Source: Hydnum rufescens UP504
Lineage: Eukaryota; Basidiomycota; Agaricomycetes; Cantharellales; Hydnaceae
DNA: 62,048 nucleotides
Direction: 5' to 3'
Assembly (NCBI GenBank): GCA_014904985.1
Contig: MU128924.1
Coordinates: forward strand, 376,607 to 438,654
Numbering within the stretch: the stretch's first letter is position 1; each line of letters begins with the position of its first letter. The notes below the pieces were generated by a model that saw only the letters and a list, made by a program, of their open reading frames with translations, was not told the DNA's origin and searched no databases. Both the position numbers and the translations under genes were made by a program. Positions 33,573 through 45,560 of this stretch are shown here, piece by piece.

Positions 33573-33889
33573 GAACAGATTGGGGAGGGATGAGGGTATA
33601 AGTTGACAGTTTTACAAGTTCACACCACCCTGGTCCAGACCATTGAATTGAACCAGCCCCTTGGTGCCTTCAAAATTTACAACTATGCAGAGTGACTACT
33701 CAGACCCAGGGAAAGCAGACAACGAGGAAAGCGGGGATGAGAGATATCGACACAGTGCGTATTTACAACTGTAGCCATTGACCCCAATTGACCTCATTGA
33801 CTGTGGGATTGACCAGGTCACAAAAGTCGGACCGGTCCAAAAACAGACCCTTGACCTTTTCGGACCCAGGTCCAGCAACACTGGTGCCA

Positions 33890-34370
33890 ACTACCAAGTC
33901 GTAACATACGGAAAGCAATTAGTCTTGTTACCAGACCATCTGTGATGGTCTGGTCAAATGGGACTTCCCATTGAATGGTGCAACATACTTCCGGTGTGGC
34001 CAATCATAAGAGGTCTTGGTCGGAGATAGCCGGGTATTTCAGCTGCTTTTTGAATATAATAATCCCCGCTTAGGCTGCTTTCTTAACTAGAATTATCAGC
34101 TACACATCCCGTCAAAAGGGATCATCGGTTGTGGGTCCTGACACCCCCAAACCAATCCCCAATGTGTTCATCAAGGGAGATGCTAGAGTGGAGGGTGGTT
34201 CCTCATTTTACCTCATTGGGCAGTTACATAATTGCATTCCGCAATCAACTGAAATACCCTACCAAAAAGGCAAGACCGGATGCATGTTGCACCATTCAAC
34301 GGGAAGTCCCATTCGACCAGACCATCACAGACGGTCTGGTAACAAGACTAGAAAGCGATCCATCAGAGCG
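33890..34370. repeat. Inverted repeat of about 80 bp
   Basis: 33910-33995 (minus) and 34275-34355 (plus) are inverted copies. Both encode the same short block, CCTIQ[WR]EVPFDQTITDGL. The spacer (34000-34270) has no recognisable gene. Confidence 0.6.
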
Positions 34371-34420
34371 GAATGTATCGGGTCATTCCGCCATGAGCAC
34401 GTGGCAGCCCACTTTTGTCC

Positions 34421-34752
34421 ATGTCCTACAGGGCAAAGGCGACACTTGCCGCAGCCATCGCCTTCTCGTCATTCACTGTATGGGCCATGCATTCCAACCA
34501 ATCTGCAGAGAGAGATATGAGGCTTCTCCTGACTTTCCGACTTCCATGCCGCAAGTTCACTGAACATGTACAAGGCAATGTACAAGGGCGTTACTTGAGA
34601 TGAGGCTAGGTACACTGCGAAGAGGCGTCAGTGTGAGGAAGAGCTTCGACAATCTCTGTTGAAACGGGAGCGATACGAAACAGTGCAAAGGGTTGGGCCA
34701 GCTGCAGCATGTAATGATGGAACTTGGCCTGAATCTCCAGCAGCATAATCAA
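34421..34752 (+). pseudogene. PET117: PET117-like cytochrome c oxidase assembly factor, copy 1
   Basis: PET117 is a small mitochondrial inner-membrane factor needed to assemble cytochrome c oxidase. ATG 34421 opens MSYRAKATLAAAIAFSSFTV then WAMHSNQSAERD, the characteristic short N-terminus with one membrane segment. After an intron-like stretch (about 34517-34575, without good splice sites), a second part reads MYKGVT, then stop, then DEARYTAKRRQ, EEELRQSLLKRERYETVQRV and a final stop at 34750. The family expects a Leu-Arg-Asp-Glu type join where the TGA stands; a 2-nt loss (TTGAGATGAG for TTGAGAGATGAG) would explain it. A second copy with the same lesion lies at 40644. The match is by motif memory, not a search. 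Confidence 0.65.
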
Positions 34753-34759
34753 TGGATTG

Positions 34760-35960
34760 AAATTGTCGCTCTCCTCTGTTATCCCAGATCCATTTTACTA
34801 CTATTTCCTGACATGTACATCAGGCGTCTGGATCCCCTTTTCGCAAACTCTGAGGGCACACTCCGATCCTTTGAATCCATTCGCGTCCCCTCGTCGACCG
34901 AAGGGTTCAATTCTATATCTACCCGTTTCCTGATCCCTGGGCACTGCATCCATTTCTCAAGTTCATCGATTATTCTCCCTATTGCCTCCACTCCTCAAAC
35001 GTCGAATACTGCACTTGCCGATGCCCCTCTGACCCCATCTGGTTGGACCATATAGTCAATATCGGTCTTTTCGTTAGCTTCGGACCCATCCGATCTGGAA
35101 CGCGACGGAGTTGGGTTCCCCCCTATTGGCCAGTGCCCCTGATCCACTCAAGCTGAGAGACCTGGATGTCTTCAATACCACAGGACAGTACTGGCCGTCT
35201 TCTTGGTGTGACTCAATGCGCATGCGAGCGTATCCTGTCGGCCTCAACCCATTGCCTGAATGGCTTCCTACCACACGCGATCCATACCAACGCTTTCAAG
35301 GCATGCAATTCTGAGGCTGGCACGAAGGATTACATGTTCTCTGTTGTGAGTCTGACCATTGCGCATGCTACTTGGCCTGCCCATCGATATTCCTCCTACG
35401 AGAACTAATCCTAATCATGACCCCTCCCAAGATATGCCTTGCGGAAATACTGAGGCTAATGTAGATGTTCAATCGGGTGCATGTTCTATGATTCCGTTTT
35501 CATTGTGTCCCATGGAGGTGGCCTTGGGCCTTTGATATTCCCCAATCACTGCGCCGACTCCCAGTGCTTTCTACTTGATTGCTCCTTGGTTTTATTTGTG
35601 ACCTTGAGAATAATTTTGAGTACTCGCGTTTAAACTGCCCTTCACCCCCTTCCTGTGGGTGCCTATGGGGTGTATGAATGGGAATTCCATCCAACCAACC
35701 TTGGCGCCCTCAGAGAGCAGCGGGTGTATACTTGAGCTCAGTGTTGCGTAGGCAGACCAATGTATTAGGGGGTGTCATGATAGAGCATGAATGAACCCAA
35801 AAAGAGAGTTACCTGAGGTGTGCATGTAGGCGGATAGAGGAAAAACGAGCAGGCGGTGAATCCATCTCCGCCTCACACTGGAAGCTATTATAGTCTAGGT
35901 TCGATTGCGCGGATGCTCCACCAACAGAGATCTCATCATCATCATACCCGCTCAGCGTTT
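34760..35960. other. Unassigned region, partly duplicated at 40.9-41.4 kb
   Basis: 34740-35110 is repeated, diverged, at about 40930-41340, directly downstream of each PET117-like copy. Minus-strand frames in both contain DELEKW, MDSKDRSVPSEFAK and LMYM-type blocks. This suggests an unknown gene convergent with PET117, now broken. 35110-35960 holds further short frames without recognisable content. Confidence 0.4.
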
Positions 35961-35964
35961 GTGT

Positions 35965-36065
35965 GCTGTGGGGTGTCATAATAGATATGTACGCTGTGAG
36001 AGGTCATGGATAATTATCTCTAGGAAATACAAGACAGGTGACTTTGATCAGTGCCAATTGGAGGA
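35965..36065 (+). repeat. Fragment also present at 48112-48225
   Basis: The two blocks align over about 100 bp and share a reading frame pattern with NGYLRCGR / NRYVRCER, WIIS or WRIIS, then a KT..FDQ.QL motif. The protein family is not recognised. One copy lies just beyond the kinase gene, the other in the SOF1 pseudogene just before KDZ copy 2. Confidence 0.5.
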
Positions 36066-36165
36066 TGCTTCTAACATAGTGCAAGGTAAAGCTGAGGGTG
36101 GTCATGAGTCTAAAAATGACGGTAAGATGCTCCATGAACACATGGTATGGCCCCGATGTCTCATC

Positions 36166-38960
36166 TCATCCCTTGTCAAACATTTGCCCATGGCTCCATG
36201 ACCTCTCAATCGAGTCAATTTTTTCCTTCACCAGTGTCACAGGCAGTCGGTTGTTCGGATCTTGATGCCACATTTGCTCCAGAAGACCCCAAATAAGCTT
36301 CCCGGCTTCGGACTGGCTATGGAACGTTCCGATCATTGTGGGCATTGGAGGTCGCTCTCCCCTCTCGACTTGACGGAGAACAAGGAAGCCATGAGGTAGG
36401 TGCGCAAATGGTAGTTCGGAGGATGCGAATGCCCATATGGTCAATGCTAATGAATAGATATCGGTGGTTACATTGGCCCGCAGAACCTCACCGAGGAAAA
36501 TTTCCGGGGTGAGATATCGCAACGTTCCAAGACCAGTGGATTGAGTTCCAGTTCATGTCGGATGCGAGTGAACCCAAAGTCGCTCAACACTGCTTCACCA
36601 TGTTCATCTATCAACACATTCGACTGAGATACAAACCCACAAGTGAGGGTTTGCCACATGTCAATATTGGAAGATAATGTCACCAACCGGCTTTATGTCT
36701 CCATGCACTATTGGTGGCTTACAGCAATGCAGGAATCGTATAGCAGCGCATAGGCCACGCACCTGATTTCAGCGGCTATGAGAGTAGTGAAGTGGAAGAA
36801 CTCAGAACCAACATACGACTATGATAAAATTTTCTGGATGAGTCTTTAGGTACTTCGATGCTTCACCATTTTCCATCCAAGGTGTTATTATGGTCAGAGG
36901 GTGCTGATCACTCTTGAAGATGCCAAGAAGCTCCAAAATATTGCGATTTTTGAGCTGCCGGTGAGTGATTATCTCCTGCTGTATTTTTTGCAGCTGCAAT
37001 TTCAAAGATCTTAGAAATATATAGCGCAACAATAGGGATCCTCGCACTGATCTTATCGTTTCCACGTCTTCACTCCTGGATTCCATGCGGATGACGCGTG
37101 CCACAACATCCCTGTCTCCATACCTACACTTGAAGATAGTCGCTTCTCCTCCTTCATACTGATATATCATTTCGGTTACCCCGGTGATCAGTAACTGCGA
37201 CGGAGCTGGTTTGAAGCTTCAACGACTCTAAGTAAGAGTTTAAGGAGATCGCCATGGCCAATACCGTCTGGATACTTATCAAGAACCTGGGAAACCATAA
37301 GTGAATTTGAATCTAAAACATGAGTTTTGAGCGTAATACGTACCTGCATTAAGAGATCGATGAACAAGATAGCACGTTGGCCCTGCAGATGTATCACCTT
37401 TGTTCTCAAGGCCACATCATTCTCAATGTTCTCAACATGGAGGGAAGGTAGGGGAGGTCACTTGCGGGATAATTTCAGGGTAGATTTCCTGCCTAGGGAG
37501 GCCATCGTATTCTTGAAGCCGACGTTTCACAGAGTCGATAGTCTCGAACATCATGTTTGCATGGACAACGGTATCCACCAAATCGAATTGAACCCATTTA
37601 TCGCCTTCAACTCTTAGATGCTTGAGATTCCCCTGCAAGCTGGAAATAGCGCGCTATCGTCAGAACGCGCACCACCCGGTCTCTTGGGTGAGATTACTTG
37701 CAGTTCCGCTGAGTCTGGGGAGTTTACTACCAACGTCACTACAAGGTCTGATCCCAGATTCTGAAGGGCTAATATCTCGTTCTGGAATGAATGTATGATC
37801 AGAAGAGACCCGGTAATCCACCAGATCGAGGTCCCTCTTGCCTCATACAGTTTCAGCACCCTTTGGTTCTCCCAGTCAAGTTCATCTCCCACCCGGTGGA
37901 GTCTATCTAACTCCTGGTTGAATTCATCTTCATCGTCCGATCTCTGCAAAGCTGCGCCCATCTGGCTTGTGAAATATGAAACGTGGCGGTCATGGACAGT
38001 TGGGAGTCCAGACATACCCATCAATTTCTGATTCGTATATTGAACCAAGGATAGCAATTACCTTGAGCCCACTGGTGTTGACATTGCGCATAGCCCTGTC
38101 TCCTCCAGTCGTCCTTGCACAGCCACCTCGATCTGCTCAAACACTGCATGACCCGCTGGACGTGCGAAGAAGTCGTGCAGTCCCATTACAACAATCGATC
38201 CCTAAAGATGGGTTCTGGTACCATCCAATACAACAGCTGTCGGCCACCACAAATCACTCACGGGAGTATTTTCAGATGCTGCCAGCGGTCTGGCAGAGAC
38301 AGGTGGGCCCGGAAACCCAATCCTCTCTATTCTATCCCAAGGGCTGGATGCTGTCATCAATGTCACGATCTTTACGATAACGTCAGCTCTCTGGCATGAA
38401 GTGAGAATGTCCGTATTGAAAACACACTCACTTGGAATGTGTGCAAACAATCTGTCAGATTCTCTCCATGTATCGATATCACATTCATGATTTTATCCCG
38501 CTGGAGATACCGTTCCACAACATTCAAATGGGACCATTGTGTTGCGTCAGCATGGATTGCCATCAAGTTACTATACCCGCAAGAGATACATTTCACTGTA
38601 GAGATTGTGCAAGGCAATTGGAAAGCTTACCGTTTTAAAATATCTAAACTTGAAGTGATTCTCGTATCATCGATGTTCTGCCCCTTCAACCCGTTCACGA
38701 AGATCTCAAGAAACCTTGTGACCCGAACCATGAGCTGTGTGCATTCATCCCTTCCACCCCGCATGGTTTTAACCGCCTCAATCACCTCCGATATGATATC
38801 GAAAACTTGGGCGAGTGGACCAGAAAGTGCGGGCCGAAGAAGTCGGATATCATGGATCATGGAAGATATAACAAGAGTGGCATCCCATCCTCGGCCGGTG
38901 GTGTAATCTGGGTATCCTGACTGCGGCGCAGGTGCGGTCACAAGTCAAAGGGTGGAGGAG
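36166..38960 (-). CDS. Helical-bundle (4HB/HeLo-like) plus protein kinase, MLKL-like
   Basis: Multi-exon minus-strand gene. The N-terminal exons (38930-38637, then about 38578-38432) form a helical region: FDIISEVIEAVKTM, DECTQLMVRVTRFLEIF, VVERYLQRDKIMNVIS and DCLHTFQ, like MLKL/NLR-associated bundles. The middle (38400-37190) is helical. The kinase domain starts near 37165: GGEATIFKCRYGDRDVVAR, then an intron giving TIRSLQKIQQEIITHRQL, NILELLGI, an intron, IRFLHCCKPPIVHGDIKP, an intron, SNVLIDEHGEAVLSDFGFTR, LRYLTPEIFLGE and DIYSLALTIWAF. HGD, Asn and DFG are present, but the usual beta-3 Lys is Arg (VVARV). One base appears lost near 36550 between DFG and TPE, so it is a pseudogene or holds an error. 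The first exon is not certain. Confidence 0.65.
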
Positions 38961-39880
38961 GATGCACCGTTAGGAGGGGAATCATTGGATGGGGGTAATG
39001 ATGATTGGATGCTATGTCCTCTTGGTGGGGAGAGTCCTCTGGAGGGCATGGGCTGTTGTGTGCTGGAGAGAGGGAGGGGCTGACGCAAGGCAGTGTGAAG
39101 GAAGCCCTACTCTATTCGGCACATTCAAATTTTTGAGGATCTGTCAGCTGGAAATAATTAGTGCATGCCCAAGAGAATTTGCAGGAAGCAAGTGAAACAC
39201 AGATTATCCAGTAATATGAGTGATTTGACACTGGCGACTGGGTAGAAAAGGTCGTACAAGCCTGTTTTCTCCAAATCCATCATGGGGAATAAGACTGCAC
39301 CTGGACGGAAACTTTTAAGCACTTGTAACAAGTTTGAAAGTTTCGTCTTGAACCCTTCGCTAACTCTCTTCAAGGTCCTGGACCTCATTCTCGGGCTTGA
39401 GTTGAGTCTCTGACCCTGAGCTCGTCACGATCACGTGTTTGGGGATCACTGCCACACATATTCGATGAATGCAGGAGAGAGTTCCCAGGAACTCAGCTGG
39501 GACCGTGGCTTCTGCCAGTATTGGCCTCATTTGTACCGTGTTCCGCTGCAGGCATCTCCATTGCAGTACGTCACATACTCAATACTCAATGCCCTTCTGC
39601 GCTCCGGGGTTTTTGACTCCCTCACCCAACAGAGGTTTCCTGGATTCCTCCCTCGCGACTCTCGACAGTGCATGGCGCCTTTCATTCCTTTCTGCCATCC
39701 CCTTTCTCGCCGATTTAGGAAACTTACTGTCATTCATGTAATAATTGATACTTTACATGTCAAGCAACGGCAGCAACAAGGCTGGCTTGAACGCTTCCTC
39801 CACTACAACATTCGCCAGCCTTCACCTGCCACAATTATCAAGCACCATACCACACGTTAGTAGATGATGCAAAGGACTTC
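38961..39880. other. Region with unrecognised short frames
   Basis: Open frames of 70-140 codons occur (39388-39158 minus, 39435-39860 plus), with a GATCACGTG palindrome near 39429. None has a recognisable domain. The region could be the 5' flank of the kinase gene plus a decayed neighbour. Confidence 0.3.
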
Positions 39881-40121
39881 CATAAGGTGTATTCTGTCGA
39901 CCAAGCAGTTACTGTATATGGGGACCATACGGCCCTGTCGCCCGAGATCATGCGGGCCGGGCATCGTCATGATATTCCATGGCCGAATGGCGATGCCAGA
40001 GCTCGAAGAGGAATGACGCCAGTGTTCCAGAAAAGGGGGTTAGATACTCTACTGGGAGGGGTCTGACCAAGTCACTACCTGTTGAATCGCCAGACACCCT
40101 CAGGTAGTGAGAGTTATGGTA

Positions 40122-40496
40122 TGCACGCGAGAACAACTCCCCCTGATTACTAAGCGGGTGAGGACGAATTCGGTAGATCAGCCAGACTCGAGTCGCCCAG
40201 GTGAATTAAGCAGGTGGCGGGAAGAACACACACAGAGAAGTCCTTGAGATTTATGTGGGCTCAAGCCCGTCCTTTATACTATTTACATGAGGCACAGAAA
40301 CACATAAGTTGGGGTAAAATATGGGGTAAGGATGAAGTAAAAGTCCAATGATGGCGGCAAGGAAAAGATCGCTGGTGAAACCTATTTACAAGATCCTAGA
40401 TAATCGAGGTCGGTGCTGTTTGCATAGCCCCCTAGGGGTCGCACTTGTCTCCGATGTCGTATCCAGTCGCTTCCGTATCCACTCGCTCCAACATCA
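40122..40496 (-). mobile_element. Retrotransposon LTR, minus orientation
   Basis: Read on the minus strand the block begins TGATGTTGGAGCGAGTGG (or TGTTGG, 3 bp later) and ends TTCTCGCGTGCA at 40122. That gives about 372-375 bp with TG...CA ends and a TATA-like GTATAAAGG at about 40271-40279, followed by GCCCACATAAATCTCAAGG, as in LTR promoters. Downstream sequence (40121 to about 39890) keeps open frames that could be the start of an internal region, but no pol is present. The tRNA binding site is not clear, so it may be a truncated 5' end. Confidence 0.5.
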
Positions 40497-40643
40497 GGGA
40501 TAGGAACAAGAACAAAAAACCTCAAAGATGCAGTTGAGTGGATGAAAAAGACCTGAGCAGAGGTCGGGTGATTATTCGGGTGCCATCAGAATGGAATGTA
40601 TCGGGTTGTTCCGCCACAAGCACGTGGCAGCCCACTTTTGTCC

Positions 40644-40960
40644 ATGTCCTACAGGGGCAAAGGCAACACTTGCCGCAGCCATCGCCTTCTCGTCCTTCAC
40701 CATATGGGCCGTGCATTCCAACCAATCTGCAGAGAGAGATGCGAGGCTTCTCCCGACTTCCCGATTTCCATGCCGCAAGTTCACTAAACATGTACAAGGG
40801 CGTTATTTGAGATGAGGCTAGGCAGGCTGCAAAGAGGTGTCACCACAAGGAAGACACTCTCTGTTGGAATGGGAGCAATACGAAGTGGTGCAAAGGGTTG
40901 GGCCAGCTACGACCTGTAATGATGGAACTTGGCCTGAATCTCCAGCAGCATAATCAGTGT
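40644..40960 (+). pseudogene. PET117: PET117-like cytochrome c oxidase assembly factor, copy 2
   Basis: This is a direct duplicate of 34421-34752. ATG 40644 is followed by a one-base insertion after codon 4 (ACAGGGGCAAAG for ACAGGGCAAAG) that breaks the frame. In the restored frame the protein reads AKATLAAAIAFSSFTIWA then VHSNQSAERD. The second part again reads MYKGV, a codon, then TGA and DEARQAAKR, followed by a more decayed tail. Both copies share the TGA lesion, so the duplication copied an already broken gene or the functional join differs from my model. 41000-41340 repeats the flank of copy 1. Confidence 0.6.
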
Positions 40961-41893
40961 ATTGAAATTTTCGCTCTCCTCTGTAATCCTGGGCCCATTT
41001 TACAACTATTTCCTGCCATGTACATCAGGCACCTGGATTAGTGATTTTCCTTTTTCGCGAACTCCGAGGGCACACTCCGATCCTTCGAATCCATTCATGT
41101 CTCCTCGTCGACCGAAGGGCTCAATTATATATCTACCCGTTTTCTGACCCCTGTGTACCATGTCCATTTCTCAAGTTCATTAATTATTCCCCCTATTGCC
41201 TCCACTGAGTCTCTTCAAGCATCGAATACTGTACTCGCCCATGCCCTCTGGCTCCATCTGGTCGAACCATATAGTCAATATCGGTCTCTTTGTTAGCTTC
41301 GAATTTATCCCATCTGGAATGCGACGGAGTTCCCAGTTCCCCCCTACTGGCTATGCGAGAGGAGTTCTCCTGGCCGTCGTCACTTCCACTGATATCTCGG
41401 TGGTGCCAGCAGGTGTTGTGCCCCATATTTGCCTGCGATCGCCATACTCCCACCTCTTCTGGCTCTGTCTTGCTGCCAGCACAGCAGTCTTGTGAGAATG
41501 GGCTCATGGAATCTCCTCAGACTCCCGACAATATACTAGGTAGCAAGTTGCCTTCAACTAGATCACCTTGGCAGCCTTCCAATGGTCAAAACCCGCATAC
41601 TGAGCCATCAGCACTGCGGTCAGCACCCCAGCCTTATACAGGTACTTTTGTCACAATAAGATCCAAAACAGAACCATTACCACTGAGTGAGGTGACCATG
41701 TGGATTACGGCTTTGTTGATGGTATGCAGAAAGAATCAAGGAGCCTAATGGAATCGTCAGATGATGTGTGATCCTCTCGAACTACTCACTCGGCTTCAGA
41801 GAGCCAGAAGTTTGCCCTCCTCATCGTCCATGCCCACCGCGCTTGAAGACCCCAACTTCCAACGGTTCTGCCTCTTAACTCATTCGTCATCTG

Positions 41894-42742
41894 ATGTGCG
41901 CGAACGCCATTAATCTGAATTATCGAATCCTCCCTACACCTCCTTCCTTGATCCCACACGCAGGCGGGCTCATGCGAGTAATGTCCCTCCGTCGCTCAAG
42001 GCAAACGGATCGCCGCACCCCACAGCCCCCGGCAGGGCCCCCAGTCTCCCCACCTAATCATCATGATCACCTCCCTCATCTACACTCCGCCAGTGACTGC
42101 CTAGTCCCTGAAGAGCTTGAGCGTCGTGCGATCTCCCAATGCCATATCTTGGAGCATAGGATATTGGGAGGCAGTGGCACGACGCCATCTGGTGGATCAC
42201 CCCAGGATGCTGGACATGGCGCCCCACGATCTGAAAATCGGAAACTTGCTCAGAGATTGGCCATGACGGCCGTGGTGATCTCAAGCTTCTTTATGATGTA
42301 TGCTGCTATGCTGTATGGCTGTATGTCGCGAATTGTTGCTTTGCTTTGCTTTGGCTCCAGAAACTCATCAAAGTATATGTGCCTGTCACAATATCTATCG
42401 GACTTTCTCGTTCTGATACCAAAGGTTGATTGGCTGATTGCTTTATTCTCGGTTGCTCTGTTAACATTGGTCTTTTCTCTTGGTGACAACTCTTCTTCCG
42501 CCCTTTCGCCTTGGAAGTCCATACCGAGAAATTTACTGGCTCATCTTCGTCATGACCGCAAAACAGAAAATCAACATCTCAAGACGGTTTTTCTAGGTCA
42601 AGTGGATTATGACAAATTCTGGTGTGATATGAGGGAAGCTATATCTCTTCCCAAGACAGGCGACAAGGTCAACCCTGGGCCAGGCTATTTTGGGCATATT
42701 CTGGGAGGGCAGTGGTTTGAAATCATCGTTCTTTGGTTATAA
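41894..42742 (+). CDS. Hypothetical protein with membrane segments
   Basis: An open frame of 282 codons. The N-terminal third is Pro/Arg-rich. One hydrophobic segment (LAMTAVVISSFFMMYAAML, about residues 124-142) and a second (LIALFSVALLTLVFSL, near 180-195) could be transmembrane. The tail reads FLGQVDYDKFWCDMREA. Reading seems to continue in other frames to about 42970 (GMAQGMMLGIMVAFTLRF), so introns or frameshifts are likely. I do not recognise the family. It may be a host gene between the LTR at 40.1-40.5 kb and the SOF1 pseudogene. Confidence 0.35.
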   Translation: MCANAINLNYRILPTPPSLIPHAGGLMRVMSLRRSRQTDRRTPQPPAGPPVSPPNHHDHLPHLHSASDCLVPEELERRAISQCHILEHRILGGSGTTPSGGSPQDAGHGAPRSENRKLAQRLAMTAVVISSFFMMYAAMLYGCMSRIVALLCFGSRNSSKYMCLSQYLSDFLVLIPKVDWLIALFSVALLTLVFSLGDNSSSALSPWKSIPRNLLAHLRHDRKTENQHLKTVFLGQVDYDKFWCDMREAISLPKTGDKVNPGPGYFGHILGGQWFEIIVLWL

Positions 42743-43194
42743 GTCACCTTCCGTTTCTGAGGAATCGTGCTTCTGTGGCCTCGGTATGGCCCAGGGCATG
42801 ATGCTGGGTATTATGGTTGCCTTTACTCTCAGGTTTGTTGCGTTGTCTTTGTTGTGGAGTGCTGTTACTGAAATATCTCCATTCCCTCTTAGGTCTTCTC
42901 TGCACGGCATATACATATCCCATACGGTGTCCTCCAACGATCCAATGAACTTTCGACCAGGTGAGAGGACCTAAACTTTTGTGGGGTACTCGGGTCTTTC
43001 TTATCGTTGTTATTTTGGGCCAGTGCTATGCGACGGAGAACTGCTTCCAGGGGGTACCACAAGGAGATGGAGTCCATCAAGGTGATGATCTCCTAAAATC
43101 GACAGCCAAGTATTCACCCCAGCTCAGTGTCATTCCTTGGAAGGGCATAGTTCGGGTGCGTTCTTGAAGAGCATTGGGACACCGGCCACCCACC

Positions 43195-43490
43195 TAGTCC
43201 ACCACCACCACCACTATCTACCACTACATACATCACTTTAGTTGGTGATGCCAACACCTCTCTCAATGTTGCACGACTCTTACTATCCGACGCTGACAAG
43301 CCATCGCCCCTTGATCTACCTGTGGAAGTTATAGACTGACTTAAGTCCTCGTCTATTTGGCATATTGATATTGTCTCAAGACATGGGCCGTCCCAAGTTT
43401 CCTTTAAAGCCAAGGGGCTTTGGGAACTGCTTAATTTACCTGCGGCCTCGATCGACCCCATCTCTTCCCAGATCTTTCCTCACCAGGACC
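43195..43490 (+). repeat. Diverged duplicate of 45290-45560
   Basis: Both blocks share GTGGAAGTTATAGACT, a TCTCAAGAC segment, TTTCCTTTA and GCTTAATTTACCTGCGGCC / GCTGAATTTACCTGTGGCC. A reading frame runs through the first copy (LLLSDADKPSPLDLPVEVID, stop, LKSSSIWHIDIVSRHGPSQV) and on to about 43700. This looks like two broken copies of one unrecognised gene. Confidence 0.55.
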
Positions 43491-43749
43491 ATCACACCAA
43501 GACTCCTGAATTCCCGCCCTTCTTTCCGAAGGTCCTAAAGATTCACCTCGAAGTACACCGAAGACGTTTCCCATTCGATTTCTCCGATGACATACCACAA
43601 TCTTCCTTGTCTTCCTGTTGTACCATTATGTATGATCTCAATACAGCAGACAACATGGATGGGGAACCATTCCAAGTGCAATTTAGATTGGAGAAATAGC
43701 AAGAAATAACAAGAAAATAGCTATAAGTCACCAACATCTATATGTATAA

Positions 43750-44827
43750 GGCACTTCTTCATGGCTTTGCTTTCAGTGGTCACCCCCGTTTCTTGCTTTC
43801 CACCACGACTTTCTTGCCATTATTGTGCCCAACTCGAAGCCCCCCAACTGGATCTTTGACCTTGAGGTCAGTCCCATTTTCCTCCACAATCCCAAAGCCC
43901 AGTTTTTGCGCATGATCAACAACACCCGGCTCTGTCGACCAATACTTCCCGGCAATGTAGACGGTTGCCATTTGAGTGCTCATTCCAAGAAACTTGAGGC
44001 TGTTCTCAAGCTTCCGATCAACTTGAACAATTTTGTTCTATATATTTATATCTGTATGAGTCCAAACCATGCAAGGAAGAGATATTGTGGACTCATGCTG
44101 CCAACAAAATGCTTTGTCTCTAGGAAATAAATGTGCTCATCGGGGCCTTCCCAGATGCCATCCCATTCCACACTATCAGTCTCTCCAGTGAGGTATCGCC
44201 AGCCATCTTGTCTAGTGGAATCTTTTGCCACAAATCGCCGAATATCACCACAAAGACTGAGGTGACATTCAATAGCTTTGATTCCCTTCTCCTCGAAGGC
44301 CTTGTCAGAGATTTGGTGATGGCATATTCCTTGTTCCTGAGCAGTATATAGTGGGTGGTCTGCCAGGTATGTGATTGTAGAGTTGGAGTGCGAATAGTTC
44401 GTGCGTGCAGGGACGATCGCGTGATTGGTGACAGGGTTTCTAAAGAGCCACCCACGGAAGTAGGACTGAAAGTCTTCGAGATGTCGAACGAAGTTGTCAC
44501 AGGGACGCTATCCTTGGGAGTCTTGTAAGTGACAGTGAAGAGTAGATCTGGATGACGCGGCATGGAGTTTGTCTGGCAAAACTGAGGGTGCCTAGAATGA
44601 GATTGGAAGCAGAACCAAGGGACTTTGGAAAGTTTGGATACGGAAAACATAGGGGTATGGGTTTCTGGAGCAGCGGGCTGAAATCGGTAGGACGTGGGCG
44701 TGTGGCAATTTCCGTCCAGACGTGTCTCAATATTCCTGAATCTTCTACTTGCTTCACCCATGGAACTCTGTAGTTGTCCCTCTTGCAGCAGACTGAATGG
44801 CATTTTCCCCAGTTTCCCCTCGCTCAC
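43750..44827 (-). CDS. Hypothetical protein, unrecognised
   Basis: A 235-codon minus-strand frame (44827-44120) begins MSEGKLGKMPFSLLQ and includes LFTVTYKTPKDSVPVTTSF and IPLDKMAGDTSLERLI. A further minus-strand block (43983-43780) reads MATVYIAGKYWSTEPGVVDH then ENGTDLKVKDPVGGLRVGH and could be a downstream exon. No domain, signal peptide or membrane segment is recognised. Function unknown. Confidence 0.35.
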
Positions 44828-45289
44828 TCATCAACCTCTCTCCAGCCATTTTTCAGAATGTGGCCTGCATGATGCCCCGAAAGATGCCAAGGCCCTCATG
44901 GATAGTTCAGGTCGGAGACTCACTTCTGAAGATATCTGTCTTGTCGAAAAGATGCTTTTGGAGGGAACGAGGAGTCATCTTGATCTCCCCAAAGAGACCT
45001 GTGTGCAATTGAAAATCGTACGCTCTTATCCAATCCCAACTATACTCCTCTAACCGTGTAAATTATCCAAAGCTCAAGAAAGATCTTTCTAAAACTTGCT
45101 CTGTTCTCTATCAGTGTCATTTCCGGCCAACTGTTCGCACATCTTGACTTGCATTTGCGCAGAAAATTTCAATGAGAAGAACTATCTCATCCACTCAACG
45201 GTGAGATTTCAAGAGGAGCACATCTCGTCGGTGTTCTTGATCACATTAATGGTTACAGCAAGTGGACTATGGAAGATGGCACCAAGCTC

Positions 45290-45560
45290 TTCGTTGTCAC
45301 TTTTAAAACACCCGACATGTCACCTTAATTCCTCATGGCAATGTCTTTCTCGACATTGCATGACTCTTACTAGCCAACCGATCGCCTCTTGATATATGTG
45401 TGGAAGTTATAGACTAGCTCAAATCTTCGTTGATTCGGCATGTAGATGTCGTCTCAAGACGTGGGTCATCCCAAATTTCCTTTACAGTGACAGAGCTTCA
45501 CGAACTGCTGAATTTACCTGTGGCCCCGATGGACCTCATCCTATCCCCCCTCCTTGCCAA
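45290..45560 (+). repeat. Diverged duplicate of 43195-43490
   Basis: Second copy of the unknown coding fragment described at 43195. It is more decayed, with several stops. Confidence 0.5.

Noticed and set aside
38627..38941. Kinase gene starting exactly at 38941
   Set aside because: That start would be GTG with a stop two codons upstream. A splice acceptor (GCCGCAG) just inside makes an upstream exon more likely.
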